Below are positions 1 through 7,335 of a stretch of 20,526 bases of DNA, piece after piece (within the stretch, counting starts at the first letter, position 1; every line of letters begins with the position of its first letter). A program made the position numbers and the translations under genes. Source of the stretch: a virus. The notes below the pieces were generated by a model, which saw nothing but the letters and a program-made list of their open reading frames with translations, was not told the origin of the DNA and made no database searches. The stretch covers positions 1 to 20,526 of the IMG/VR virus record IMGVR_UViG_3300023176_004803; one strand, written 5' to 3'.

Positions 1-183
1 ATCAACATTGTTTCCTGTACGACCCATCCCCCTTGCAGTGAGATAGGTAATGTAGTGCCCTTCATCATATAACTTATTGATCTTATCAATCCTATCTTGT
101 ATAGGAGTGGCACCAGTATATCTTGTCTTTTCAGTTTCACCAGGGACACAGATTGTCCCATCAATATCTACAACATATCTCAT
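1..183 (-). CDS. HAD-family phosphatase, N-terminal fragment (runs off left edge)
   Basis: Only the first 61 residues lie in the window. The protein opens MRYVVDIDGTI, the HAD motif I (DxDGT) whose first Asp is the nucleophile. A later TARGMGRTGN stretch is where motif II (hydrophobic-T/S) is expected. This points to a small sugar-phosphate or capsule-type HAD phosphatase. The ATG at 181-183 follows a good AGGAG site placed in the last codons of the upstream cupin gene, and the cupin stop lies one base before it, so the two are probably translationally coupled. Being last in a row with heptose genes, it could do the GmhB step (removing the 7-phosphate of heptose 1,7-bisphosphate). GmhB usually has DRDGT rather than DIDGT, so this is inference only. 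Confidence 0.75.
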   Translation of the reverse strand, partial: MRYVVDIDGTICVPGETEKTRYTGATPIQDRIDKINKLYDEGHYITYLTARGMGRTGNNVD

Positions 184-184
184 A

Positions 185-544
185 TCAATCTCCTTTCTCA
201 ATCCTATAACTATCAGAGTCAAAGTGTGGTGTTGAGAACTCAAAGATTGTAGTATCCTTGAGTGCTATCATTTGATGTCTCATTCCACGTGGCACATGGA
301 ACTTCTCTCCTTCAATAAGGACTTTGAGATCTGCAGTTTCTAAACAATCATCATTGCTGTAGTAAACCTGCAATACTCCTGATTGCACATAGAATACTTC
401 ATCCTTCAGTTTATGATAGTGCCAAGAACACTTCCTATCCTTAGAGAAGAATAAGATTTTACCACAATATTCTGGTGAGTTTACAATCCACTTCTCATAA
501 CCCCACCCCTTTGGTACAAACTTGATGGGATCAGATGCGTGCAT
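185..544 (-). CDS. Single-domain cupin protein (sugar isomerase/epimerase-like)
   Basis: A 119-aa cupin. Motif 1 is visible as SWHYHKLKDEVFYV with the His-x-His and Glu metal ligands. Motif 2 is visible as FHVPRGMRHQM with Pro-x-Gly and a His. Such cupins act as mannose-6-phosphate isomerase-like or WbuC-like proteins in polysaccharide clusters, but the substrate cannot be read here. The reading frame is open further upstream to 718, but that part overlaps the cytidylyltransferase-type gene and starts at a hydrophobic stretch unlike a cupin. The ATG at 542-544 has a clear GAAGGTG site upstream and overlaps the preceding stop by 14 bases, so I chose it. It sits between the hldC-like gene and the HAD gene and probably belongs to the heptose branch. 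Confidence 0.8.
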   Translation of the reverse strand: MHASDPIKFVPKGWGYEKWIVNSPEYCGKILFFSKDRKCSWHYHKLKDEVFYVQSGVLQVYYSNDDCLETADLKVLIEGEKFHVPRGMRHQMIALKDTTIFEFSTPHFDSDSYRIEKGD

Positions 545-938
545 TTTTACACCTTCTGATGATGTCTGTGGAAGAGTATCCTCCAATCCTGTGAAAAAAC
601 CTAACCTCTTTCGCATACTGTCTGCCAACTCCTTCATGATTCCTCCAATCACCACCATCCACAAGAATATCAGGATTATAAAGTTCAATGAGGTTTTCCA
701 GTTCCTCTTTTGAGTCAAAACCTATTACCAGATCTATATATCTGATTGACTCTAATAGAATTTTTCTATTCTCAAAGGAGTTGATTGGTCTTGTTTCTCC
801 TTTATCTTTTTTGATCTTCTCATCAGAATCAAGACCAACAATTAGTTTGTCTCCAAGGGACTTTGCAATCTTGAACAGTTCTATATGACCTGGATGAAGT
901 AGATCAAAACATCCATTTGTCCAAACTATCTTTGACAT
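531..938 (-). CDS. hldC: D-glycero-beta-D-manno-heptose 1-phosphate adenylyltransferase-like (HldE C-terminal domain / HldC type)
   Basis: A 135-aa nucleotidyltransferase of the cytidylyltransferase superfamily. It shows the signature HPGH (residues 15-18) after WTNGCFDLL, and a GYSSTDIIRR C-terminus equivalent to the STTxII/STSxII of RfaE domain II and related enzymes. The family transfers AMP (or CMP) from the triphosphate onto a sugar or polyol phosphate. Beside an HldA-type kinase and an HldD-type epimerase, the likely reaction is heptose 1-phosphate plus ATP to ADP-heptose. In E. coli this domain is fused to the kinase as HldE; here the two are separate genes with hldD between them. A TTG three codons upstream could also start it, but the ATG at 936-938 is more likely. 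A glycerol-3-phosphate cytidylyltransferase is the main alternative. Confidence 0.83.
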   Translation of the reverse strand: MSKIVWTNGCFDLLHPGHIELFKIAKSLGDKLIVGLDSDEKIKKDKGETRPINSFENRKILLESIRYIDLVIGFDSKEELENLIELYNPDILVDGGDWRNHEGVGRQYAKEVRFFHRIGGYSSTDIIRRCKNARI

Positions 939-1725
939 AATTTTCAACAGAAGTAAATTTGTGTTTACCCCATTCTTTCTTTGCTTTTGTATAAGTTTGG
1001 TACTTATTCTTCAGATGATCTGGGAATGGAATGTATTCTATATCTGCATTGTAGCACTTAGCAACCACTTCTGCAACATGTTGAAAACTTACTGGATGAC
1101 TGGTGCCAAGATCATAGACTCCAGATCCTTTTTCATTATTGAGAACAATGTCAACCAGGTCATCTACACAGATGAAATCTCTCAGGTATTGATCTGAGTT
1201 CTCAAAGAGTTCTATCTTTCCAAACTTTACTGCTTGATAGATGAACTTAGAAATAGGTGATGATTGATTTCTTGCTACCTTCTTCTCTTCATGTAGACCA
1301 TAGACATTGAAATATCTGAATCCTTGGATCAGTGGGAAGTCTTCCAGATGATCCTTTACCCAATAGTCAATGGTCAGTTTAGATAGAGCATAATAATTCA
1401 GTGGATTATACTCTGGATAATTGTTTCCATACACAGAAGCAGATGATGCATACTTTACAGGAATACCCTTTGCTCTTGCAGCGTCAAAGAGCGAAAGAGT
1501 GAAGTCAATATTGTAGTTATAGATTTTGTAGATATCTGTCTCTGTAGTGTCTGAGACAGCACCTTGATGCAAGATGAATTCCACATCATCCCACTCAGTG
1601 AAATGTCTCAGGAACTCCCAACAATCATTGATCTCTACTGGGACTACAGTCCAGTCATGGATAAGCTTTCTACGAAAGTTCTGACCAATGAATCCATCTG
1701 CTCCTGTAAGAATGACCTTACTCAT
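904..1725 (-). CDS. hldD: ADP-L-glycero-D-manno-heptose 6-epimerase (HldD/RfaD)
   Basis: A 273-aa extended short-chain dehydrogenase. The Rossmann motif is TGADGFIG (7-14) and the catalytic pair is Y112/K116 in YYALSK. The HldD-specific stretches are clear: HQGAVSDTTETD (53-64), GFRYFNVYG, and IEYIPFPDHLK followed by YQTYTKA near the C-terminus, all closely matching the E. coli enzyme. The family uses bound NADP to invert C-6 of ADP-D-glycero-D-manno-heptose. It is somewhat shorter than the roughly 310-residue bacterial form. Its start overlaps the stop of the kinase gene (ATGA type) and its end overlaps the start region of the adenylyltransferase gene, so the three heptose genes should be translated together. 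Confidence 0.92.
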   Translation of the reverse strand: MSKVILTGADGFIGQNFRRKLIHDWTVVPVEINDCWEFLRHFTEWDDVEFILHQGAVSDTTETDIYKIYNYNIDFTLSLFDAARAKGIPVKYASSASVYGNNYPEYNPLNYYALSKLTIDYWVKDHLEDFPLIQGFRYFNVYGLHEEKKVARNQSSPISKFIYQAVKFGKIELFENSDQYLRDFICVDDLVDIVLNNEKGSGVYDLGTSHPVSFQHVAEVVAKCYNADIEYIPFPDHLKNKYQTYTKAKKEWGKHKFTSVENYVKDSLDKWMF

Positions 1726-2453
1726 ATGATTGTGACTCCTTTGTGCTTAACTACTTCTGATGCATATTCATTGGCAGTATTAATAGCAGATTCAATATCG
1801 TATGTATCTGTATAAATTGTTGCCAAAGTTGCCATAAATGTATCACCTGCACCAGAAACGTCCATCACTTCTACTTTTTTCTTTACAGGAAAAAGTTTAC
1901 CTTGATATTCACATCCATCTCCACCAATAGTTTTGATGATTTTATCATTGATTTGCCCATCAATAAATTTTTGTGATCTTTCATACTCATAATTATTGAT
2001 CTTAATAAACTTTGCGTTCTTTGCCCAGTCACCAAGAACCTTTTTAGTATCCAGAAAAACCTGTGAATGATTAGAACAAATGTACTCTATTTGTTCTTCT
2101 GATAAAAATCCTTTATCATAATCAGAGACAATGATAGTTTCATATTCAAAAGAGAGTGACTCATGAGAGATCATATTGATCTTCTCTGCAGAATCAACTC
2201 TCATAAACATATGATTACTTTTTTCATCAACATACCTCACCTTCTGAACTTCTTTCCAATTTGAATTGGTAATGAGATCACAAGATGTTGTGAGAGAGTG
2301 TACATTGCGAAAAACATTGTGTGCCATTCCTGGTGTAGCAATGGTACGAATCTTTTCCAAAACAGGGACAGGTTTATCAGGTGCTAACCTGGAAGTTTTG
2401 CAGTAAGTATAGACATCCAGGCAACTATCACCAATAACTAAAATCTTCTTCAT
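1722..2453 (-). CDS. hldA: D-glycero-beta-D-manno-heptose-7-phosphate kinase-like PfkB protein (HldA / HldE N-terminal domain)
   Basis: A 243-aa PfkB/ribokinase-family kinase. The N-terminus has GDSCLDVYTY and then SRLAPDKPVPVLE, matching the SRISPEAPVPVV block of HldE domain I. VSDYDKGFLS sits mid-protein. The ATP/anion-hole motif DVSGAGDTF near the C-terminus contains the catalytic Asp. HldE domain I is usually about 315 residues, so this copy is short, with the reduction apparently in the lid and central region. The expected reaction is 1-phosphorylation of heptose 7-phosphate. A TTG lies directly before the ATG; the ATG at 2451-2453 overlaps the upstream TGA (TGATG) and is the better start. 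It lies directly downstream of the thiamine-dependent enzyme. Confidence 0.87.
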   Translation of the reverse strand: MKKILVIGDSCLDVYTYCKTSRLAPDKPVPVLEKIRTIATPGMAHNVFRNVHSLTTSCDLITNSNWKEVQKVRYVDEKSNHMFMRVDSAEKINMISHESLSFEYETIIVSDYDKGFLSEEQIEYICSNHSQVFLDTKKVLGDWAKNAKFIKINNYEYERSQKFIDGQINDKIIKTIGGDGCEYQGKLFPVKKKVEVMDVSGAGDTFMATLATIYTDTYDIESAINTANEYASEVVKHKGVTII

Positions 2454-3646
2454 CAATAGCGTGATTTTCTTTCAATAATCATAGCAGGTCTGCCACTTTC
2501 TTTAGCACCTCTAAATGCTCTGATAACATCATCACCAGTCACAGGATCATGTACAGGGAAACTAACTGCCTCTCTGAATACATTAGTGAAGTCCTGAGAG
2601 TGAGTGATGCCTGAATAGAAAGGACCAGCATCAGCAGTTACAGCACGAATGATAACAGGGACTTTAAATTCACCATGAGAGATTCTTTCAATCTTATCAA
2701 TATGGTTGATGATTGCATCTGCTGCCACCAACATAAAGTCATGGCGTTCAAAGTAAACAACAGGAGTGAATCCTTCAAATGACATGCCAATAGCCAGACC
2801 TGCCATCAGGTTTTCTGCCACAGGTGTTTCAAGTTTCTGTTCATCAGAAACATCCTTTAAAGTTCCAATAGCATTACCATACAGAACATTGTAACCAATG
2901 AAGATAGCACCCTCTTCACCAAGTTCAGTCATGGACTGAATCATTGCTTCCTTGTAAGAAAGGTTGGTTTCTTCATACTGAGGATAGACAAATGGTTCCA
3001 GGGGTGGGAAGTATTCATTGTCTGTCTTCTTCACTGCTTTGGAAAGGTCAATCATTCCAGGTTTACGACAGTGAGGATAGGTACAAGAATATTGATACCT
3101 AATCACATTGGGTGAGTTCCAAGTTGGGTGAGCAGTTTTCCCCCAACGATCTGCATTGCTTGCTTCACAAGAGCGATCATTGCTTTCAATTACAAAGGTG
3201 CATGGAAGATCAAAACCATCCACATATCTAACTGCCTCTGAGAGGTGTCCATTGTCCTCTGTACCATCTCCCACAAAGCACCAGACCCTTTGAGAAGAAC
3301 CTTTACGCTTGAGTGCCCAAGCAACACCAGCAGCAATGGCAGGGGTGCCACCAATAATTGCTGATAGGAAAAAGTTACGCTCACGATCATAGACAAACAT
3401 ACTGCGTCCATCTTTGATCTTCTCTTCCAATTCTTCAGGGGGAATCCCATGCAACAATGCATGATAGTGATTACGATGATTAGAGATTACATAATCACCT
3501 TCTTTAATATCCTTGAAGATATCAATCAACTGCTCTTCATTTCCACCAGAAAGATGAAAGAGGAATGGCAGTTGGTTATCCATGTAAAGATCACCAATCC
3601 TATCTTCAAAGGCAATCAGTTCCTCCTTTGTCCACACCTTTCGCAT
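2453..3646 (-). CDS. Compact single-chain thiamine-diphosphate E1/transketolase-like enzyme
   Basis: A 397-aa protein carrying both halves of a thiamine-diphosphate enzyme. The E1-alpha-like half has GDGTEDNGHLSEA (126-138) and then VIESNDRS, matching the ThDP motif GDG...N. The E1-beta-like half, from about residue 229, has ETPVAENLMAGLAIG, in which E278 is the expected cofactor-activating Glu. Separate E1-alpha and E1-beta are about 330 residues each, so this fusion is strongly shortened, and little is left of a C-terminal transketolase domain. No E2 or lipoyl partner is visible. It is coupled to the MDR dehydrogenase upstream (TAATG, with a GGAG site) and to hldA downstream. Inference: a sugar carboligase, for example one supplying or altering a C7 precursor. 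The substrate is unknown. Confidence 0.8.
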   Translation of the reverse strand: MRKVWTKEELIAFEDRIGDLYMDNQLPFLFHLSGGNEEQLIDIFKDIKEGDYVISNHRNHYHALLHGIPPEELEEKIKDGRSMFVYDRERNFFLSAIIGGTPAIAAGVAWALKRKGSSQRVWCFVGDGTEDNGHLSEAVRYVDGFDLPCTFVIESNDRSCEASNADRWGKTAHPTWNSPNVIRYQYSCTYPHCRKPGMIDLSKAVKKTDNEYFPPLEPFVYPQYEETNLSYKEAMIQSMTELGEEGAIFIGYNVLYGNAIGTLKDVSDEQKLETPVAENLMAGLAIGMSFEGFTPVVYFERHDFMLVAADAIINHIDKIERISHGEFKVPVIIRAVTADAGPFYSGITHSQDFTNVFREAVSFPVHDPVTGDDVIRAFRGAKESGRPAMIIERKSRY

Positions 3647-4659
3647 TAATTTTCTCCAATCTTGATCATAATTCTACCAGCTTTTCCAGACCTAAGCAAA
3701 TCAAATGCCTCATTCACTTCATCAAGTGTAAATGTATCAGTATGAAGTGATTCAAACTCCAAAGCACCTTTCATTGCAAGAGAGATATATCTTGGAATGT
3801 CTGTCTCTGGATTGGTTCTACCACCTTGACTTGCTTTGATTGTCTTTCCTGTACCATCAAACATAGATACAGCATTCATGATTTCCAGACCTTTACCAGG
3901 TGCAGGTTGACCAACAAGAATCAATCTGCCACTTGGAGCAAGTTTCTGATATGCCTCATTGATAACTTCTGGAATACCAGTGGTGTCAATGATGACATCA
4001 ACTTTACCTTCAATATATTCACACTTACTTGTGAACTCATCAGCACCAACAATATGCGATAGCACTCTCATTTCGTGTTTGATATCAATTGCATAAATGG
4101 GATTAGCATTCTTCATCTTTGCTGCCTGGAGTAAGTTCAAACCAACTCCACCACAACCAATCACTGCTACTGATTCACCAAACTTAAGATCACATTCATT
4201 ATCAATGATTCCCAGTGCAGTAGTCATAGAACATCCAAGCATTGCTGCCAGGACACTGGGAGTATCAGAGGAAACCCTGGTAACTCTATTCTCAGAAACA
4301 ATAGAATATTCACTCAGAGTGGTCACCTTACCACTGGAAATAGTGTTACCATCAAGAACATAGTTAGGAAATGGTGCCTCAATACCTGTGCCTGGTCGCC
4401 AGTGCATCACAACCTTGTCACCTTTCTGAACAGTGGTTACACCAGGACCAACTTCCTCAACAATGCCACAACCTTCATGACCCATTAGGTGAGGGAGAAA
4501 TTTTGCATTTCCTTTGTGACCTCTAATTTCATGAAGTTGTGCTCCACAAAGACCACTGATCAAAACCTTTACCAGGACTTGTCCAACTTTAAGTTCTGTG
4601 AGTTCTACTTCTTTAATAGCTAGAGGAGCATCTATCTCCTCAAGAATTGCTGCTTTCAT
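3646..4659 (-). CDS. Zinc-type medium-chain alcohol/polyol dehydrogenase (MDR)
   Basis: A 337-aa MDR-family dehydrogenase. The catalytic zinc ligands are visible: C38 in GLCGAQLHE, H61/E62 in GHEGCG, and C143 in LGCSMTTALG. The last resembles the class III alcohol dehydrogenase/formaldehyde dehydrogenase pattern. The Rossmann part has VIGCGGVGLNLLQ. The usual structural-zinc lobe with four closely spaced cysteines is missing; the equivalent stretch (about residues 85-112) contains none. The family oxidises alcohols or polyols, or reduces aldehydes and ketones, with NAD(P). Its start overlaps the SDR gene by 20 bases and its end is coupled to the thiamine enzyme, so it probably acts on that enzyme's substrate or product. 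The actual substrate cannot be read from sequence. Confidence 0.87.
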   Translation of the reverse strand: MKAAILEEIDAPLAIKEVELTELKVGQVLVKVLISGLCGAQLHEIRGHKGNAKFLPHLMGHEGCGIVEEVGPGVTTVQKGDKVVMHWRPGTGIEAPFPNYVLDGNTISSGKVTTLSEYSIVSENRVTRVSSDTPSVLAAMLGCSMTTALGIIDNECDLKFGESVAVIGCGGVGLNLLQAAKMKNANPIYAIDIKHEMRVLSHIVGADEFTSKCEYIEGKVDVIIDTTGIPEVINEAYQKLAPSGRLILVGQPAPGKGLEIMNAVSMFDGTGKTIKASQGGRTNPETDIPRYISLAMKGALEFESLHTDTFTLDEVNEAFDLLRSGKAGRIMIKIGEN

Positions 4660-5281
4660 TTCTCTTCCTTAAAATTAACTCGTTGACGTAGTGTTTTTTA
4701 TTTGAGATTAGATCTATGATTTGTTCTGCAACCTCATCTACTCTCATCAGGGAATCATAATTAGGTCTGCTCTCTGTCATTCTTGTTTGGATAGCACCAG
4801 GATAGACGTCTATAATTTCTACACCGGTGCCAATTGCTTCTATTTGTAAGGATTTAGAAAATCCCTTAAGGGCAAATTTAGTTGCAGAGTATATAGATTC
4901 GTTTTTAGATGGGAAAATTCCAGACAAAGAATTGATATTAATAATCAATCCTTGCCCCTGCACTTTAAAAAAATTATATGCTCTTTTGATTAGAAGAATC
5001 TGACTGGTCAGATTGGTACTAATAGTTTCTTCTATGAGTTTATCAGAAGTATCTTCCAGTGGTCCTCCACAATACACTCCTGCATTATTGATGAAAACAT
5101 CTGCACTTGCCTCATGAAGATACTCAGTAAACTTATCTAAGAATCTAACATCAGTGATGTCTCCAGTCAATCCAAAATGACCCTTCCTGTAATGAGGAAA
5201 AACCACATGTTTATGTGATGCGCTCTGATACAGTGCTTTACCTAATCCAGATCCACATCCTGTAATAACAATACTCTTCAT
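4640..5281 (-). CDS. Short-chain dehydrogenase/reductase (classical SDR)
   Basis: A 213-aa classical SDR. The cofactor motif is TGCGSGLG (7-14), the NNAG motif is at 65-68, the catalytic Ser is in NINSLSG around 118, and the catalytic Y131/K135 are in YSATK. PGAIQTRM follows in the usual place after the active site. It is slightly short for the family (about 250) but all key residues are present. It should be a soluble NAD(P)-dependent oxidoreductase. It lies between the GxLGDxL protein (ATGA overlap) and the zinc dehydrogenase, so a role in modifying a sugar or sugar-derived intermediate is inferred; the substrate is unknown. Confidence 0.88.
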   Translation of the reverse strand: MKSIVITGCGSGLGKALYQSASHKHVVFPHYRKGHFGLTGDITDVRFLDKFTEYLHEASADVFINNAGVYCGGPLEDTSDKLIEETISTNLTSQILLIKRAYNFFKVQGQGLIININSLSGIFPSKNESIYSATKFALKGFSKSLQIEAIGTGVEIIDVYPGAIQTRMTESRPNYDSLMRVDEVAEQIIDLISNKKHYVNELILRKRNESSNS

Positions 5282-6051
5282 AAAACAACGTAATCAACAC
5301 AATCAAGATAGAAAGCACCAAAGGGTGGTACTTTATTTTCCAACCATAACATCATATTATTATAGAGGGTCTTGGATACAAATACATTAATGGTCAATTC
5401 TTCATTATATCTCTGTACTGCTGCAGCCAGGGCAACAGATCCACTATGAAGTCCCCATACTCCAGAACAAGAATTCATTAGATCACAATAATGATAAATG
5501 GAAGTGATTGCGACTTCTGCATCACAATCAACATCTACTTTTGATTCACTTACAGTTTGATCAAAAACAACCTTAGCAAATCTTTTATCTGAATTTGTTC
5601 TCTTAAGTTCACTATACTTATCTTTAAGAAGATTCAAATCATAACCATTTCCAACACCATCAAACTTCAAGCTAGTCGCTGTAAAATCAACCAAGATTGT
5701 GTCCTTAAATCCATCAATCTTCTTTGGTTGATAATAAATTTTTGGTCTGGTATTGGTTGGTTTCAATCCATGAAGATGTTCCCAGTTGCTAATCCAGTTG
5801 TTTGTAGTATTTTCAACTACAATCTCTGAAATATCTCCAGCATTTCTTCTACCTTCTTTAATGCCTTTGATATAGGGATTATGTCCCCATACCAGGTCAT
5901 AAATTTCTTTATTTCTAAAATCACTACCATCTAACAGATAAGTTTCTCTTCTCTGTTGTTTGTAAAATTCTTCTGGAAGAGTGGAGAACTGAAGTTGATC
6001 ACCCAGTCCACCATTCCATGCACCAAGAATTACATCAGTTCCCTTTCTCAT
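5278..6051 (-). CDS. Unknown protein with GxLGDxL motif, possible glycosyltransferase
   Basis: A 257-aa protein that I do not firmly recognise. Near the N-terminus it has WNGGLGDQLQFSTLP, which resembles the GxLGDxL opening of GT-B enzymes such as GT9 heptosyltransferases and some fucosyltransferase-like families. A C-terminal SGVWGLHSGSVALAAA could be the second nucleotide-sugar-binding segment of a GT-B fold. No signal peptide or membrane helix is seen. The start at 6049-6051 overlaps the upstream methyltransferase-like gene by 17 bases. Given the ADP-heptose genes downstream, a heptosyltransferase-like role is attractive but unproven. Confidence 0.6.
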   Translation of the reverse strand: MRKGTDVILGAWNGGLGDQLQFSTLPEEFYKQQRRETYLLDGSDFRNKEIYDLVWGHNPYIKGIKEGRRNAGDISEIVVENTTNNWISNWEHLHGLKPTNTRPKIYYQPKKIDGFKDTILVDFTATSLKFDGVGNGYDLNLLKDKYSELKRTNSDKRFAKVVFDQTVSESKVDVDCDAEVAITSIYHYCDLMNSCSGVWGLHSGSVALAAAVQRYNEELTINVFVSKTLYNNMMLWLENKVPPFGAFYLDCVDYVVL

Positions 6052-6694
6052 ATTCCAACAATTCTTTTGGACTGGTGTAGATTGCCTTTAAACTATAATC
6101 ATAATCAGGTAACATATGGGACAAGTCATCTCTTACCATAATAACATTGCCAATATGAATCACAGGTTTGTACCCTTTATCATTTGCCAATTTTGATAGA
6201 GAAAGTAAAGAACAACCCTTATCTTCTGAAATGAATTCCTCATGTGGTTGATATCCACTGCTTACTTCTACAATAAGAACTTTAGGTTTGTGTTTTTGAA
6301 GAGATTCAAAGACATAATAGTCATAAGAATCAATATCTATAGACATCAATGCAAAGTTATCCTCTGAAGTGTCATACTGACACTTACTCAAAAGGTTATC
6401 TATACTATTTTCGTCAGAAGAACTCTTAGCAACACCAACTTGCATTGTTTGGACATCATAATCTTTAGTATTCTCCACTAAAGATCCATATCTATTTCCA
6501 CAAGATTCTATCAATAAGGCAGAGAAATTTTCATTCTTCCATAGATTAGCAGTGTTGCTTGAGAGAAATCCATCCCAAGCACCAAACTCACATACAAGTC
6601 CGCTCTTGATATTCAAATCTTTGAACAACTGTTCAATGACGCCATCTTCACCATTTGCTGAGTGAATATTCTTTCTAAAATTTCTGTAAGTCAT
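6035..6694 (-). CDS. FkbM-like class I SAM methyltransferase-type protein
   Basis: A 219-aa protein beginning with a region containing SANGEDGVIEQLF, then CEFGAWDGFLSSNT, which fits motif I of class I SAM-dependent methyltransferases in the FkbM-like group. LLIESCGNRY follows at the acidic end of beta-2, and ALMSIDIDSYDYYVFESL resembles the FkbM stretch with the DxxG/E pattern. This group commonly O-methylates sugars in polysaccharide clusters. Start and stop are coupled to neighbours on both sides (four-base overlap with the upstream gene). Acceptor sugar unknown; a non-methyltransferase Rossmann protein is possible. Confidence 0.65.
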   Translation of the reverse strand: MTYRNFRKNIHSANGEDGVIEQLFKDLNIKSGLVCEFGAWDGFLSSNTANLWKNENFSALLIESCGNRYGSLVENTKDYDVQTMQVGVAKSSSDENSIDNLLSKCQYDTSEDNFALMSIDIDSYDYYVFESLQKHKPKVLIVEVSSGYQPHEEFISEDKGCSLLSLSKLANDKGYKPVIHIGNVIMVRDDLSHMLPDYDYSLKAIYTSPKELLEYEKGN

Positions 6695-7335
6695 AGTTTC
6701 CAGATGATTTGATATCCATCATGCAGAAGTTCAGCACCAATATCATTCATAAAATCTTCAATGAATGTTGCCTTACCACCTTGAGCAAGTGTTGCTCTGT
6801 ACTGATCAAAATTTGGTGTGTTTAAGTGATCATCAACACAGATGATAGTTCCCTTCTTAAGATTCTTCATGACAGCACACAACTCTTTGAGGTGATGCTT
6901 TTGTGAGGGGACAGGATTATTTGGTTCAAAATCATATGAATCCAGATAAAGAAAGTCAATCTTTTTCTTTGCAGGAATATTCCACAAGAATTCCACAGAA
7001 TCTGAGCAATACACAGTAGTTCTATCAGAGACCATGCTTTGTGCATGTGCCACATTGTTGGGATTGATGTCTACTGAGACGACTTCACCATCATAATAAT
7101 TGATGAAGTCATCAAAGATATATGTACTTGCACCATCATCACCAAGAGCAAGTTGACCGTGGTCTGCTCTCATGCAACCAGTTTCTACAATAAAAAAGTT
7201 CTTATCTTTCTTTTGATCTAAAAGTTCAAAGACCAGTGAAAGAGATGATGCTCTGTCCCTTACAGGGTTCATTGGACCTGCAGGTTGGAGAAGACGTGAG
7301 AAAAATTTGCTGCTGAATCTTTTACTGTAAGTCAT
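6691..7335 (-). CDS. Class I SAM-dependent methyltransferase-like protein
   Basis: A 214-aa protein with a Rossmann-type start, FFIVETGCMRADHGQL (motif I, E-x-G), then VVSVDINPNNV, in which the Asp would bind the SAM ribose. FLYLDSYDFE and IICVDDHLNTPNF follow in the positions of motifs II and III. The last is typical of small methyltransferases in sugar clusters, where the Asp-Asp/His group may hold a metal. The N-terminus, about 45 residues, is basic and unlike the core. The gene overlaps the bifunctional glycosyltransferase upstream and the FkbM-like gene downstream by four bases each. Two methyltransferase-type genes in a row suggest decoration of a glycan, but the acceptor is not visible. 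Confidence 0.68.
   Translation of the reverse strand: MTYSKRFSSKFFSRLLQPAGPMNPVRDRASSLSLVFELLDQKKDKNFFIVETGCMRADHGQLALGDDGASTYIFDDFINYYDGEVVSVDINPNNVAHAQSMVSDRTTVYCSDSVEFLWNIPAKKKIDFLYLDSYDFEPNNPVPSQKHHLKELCAVMKNLKKGTIICVDDHLNTPNFDQYRATLAQGGKATFIEDFMNDIGAELLHDGYQIIWKL

Noticed and set aside
545-718. N-terminal extension of the cupin frame with a hydrophobic stretch
   Set aside because: Lies inside the adenylyltransferase gene in another frame; the ATG at 544 has a proper ribosome site and gives a normal cupin length.
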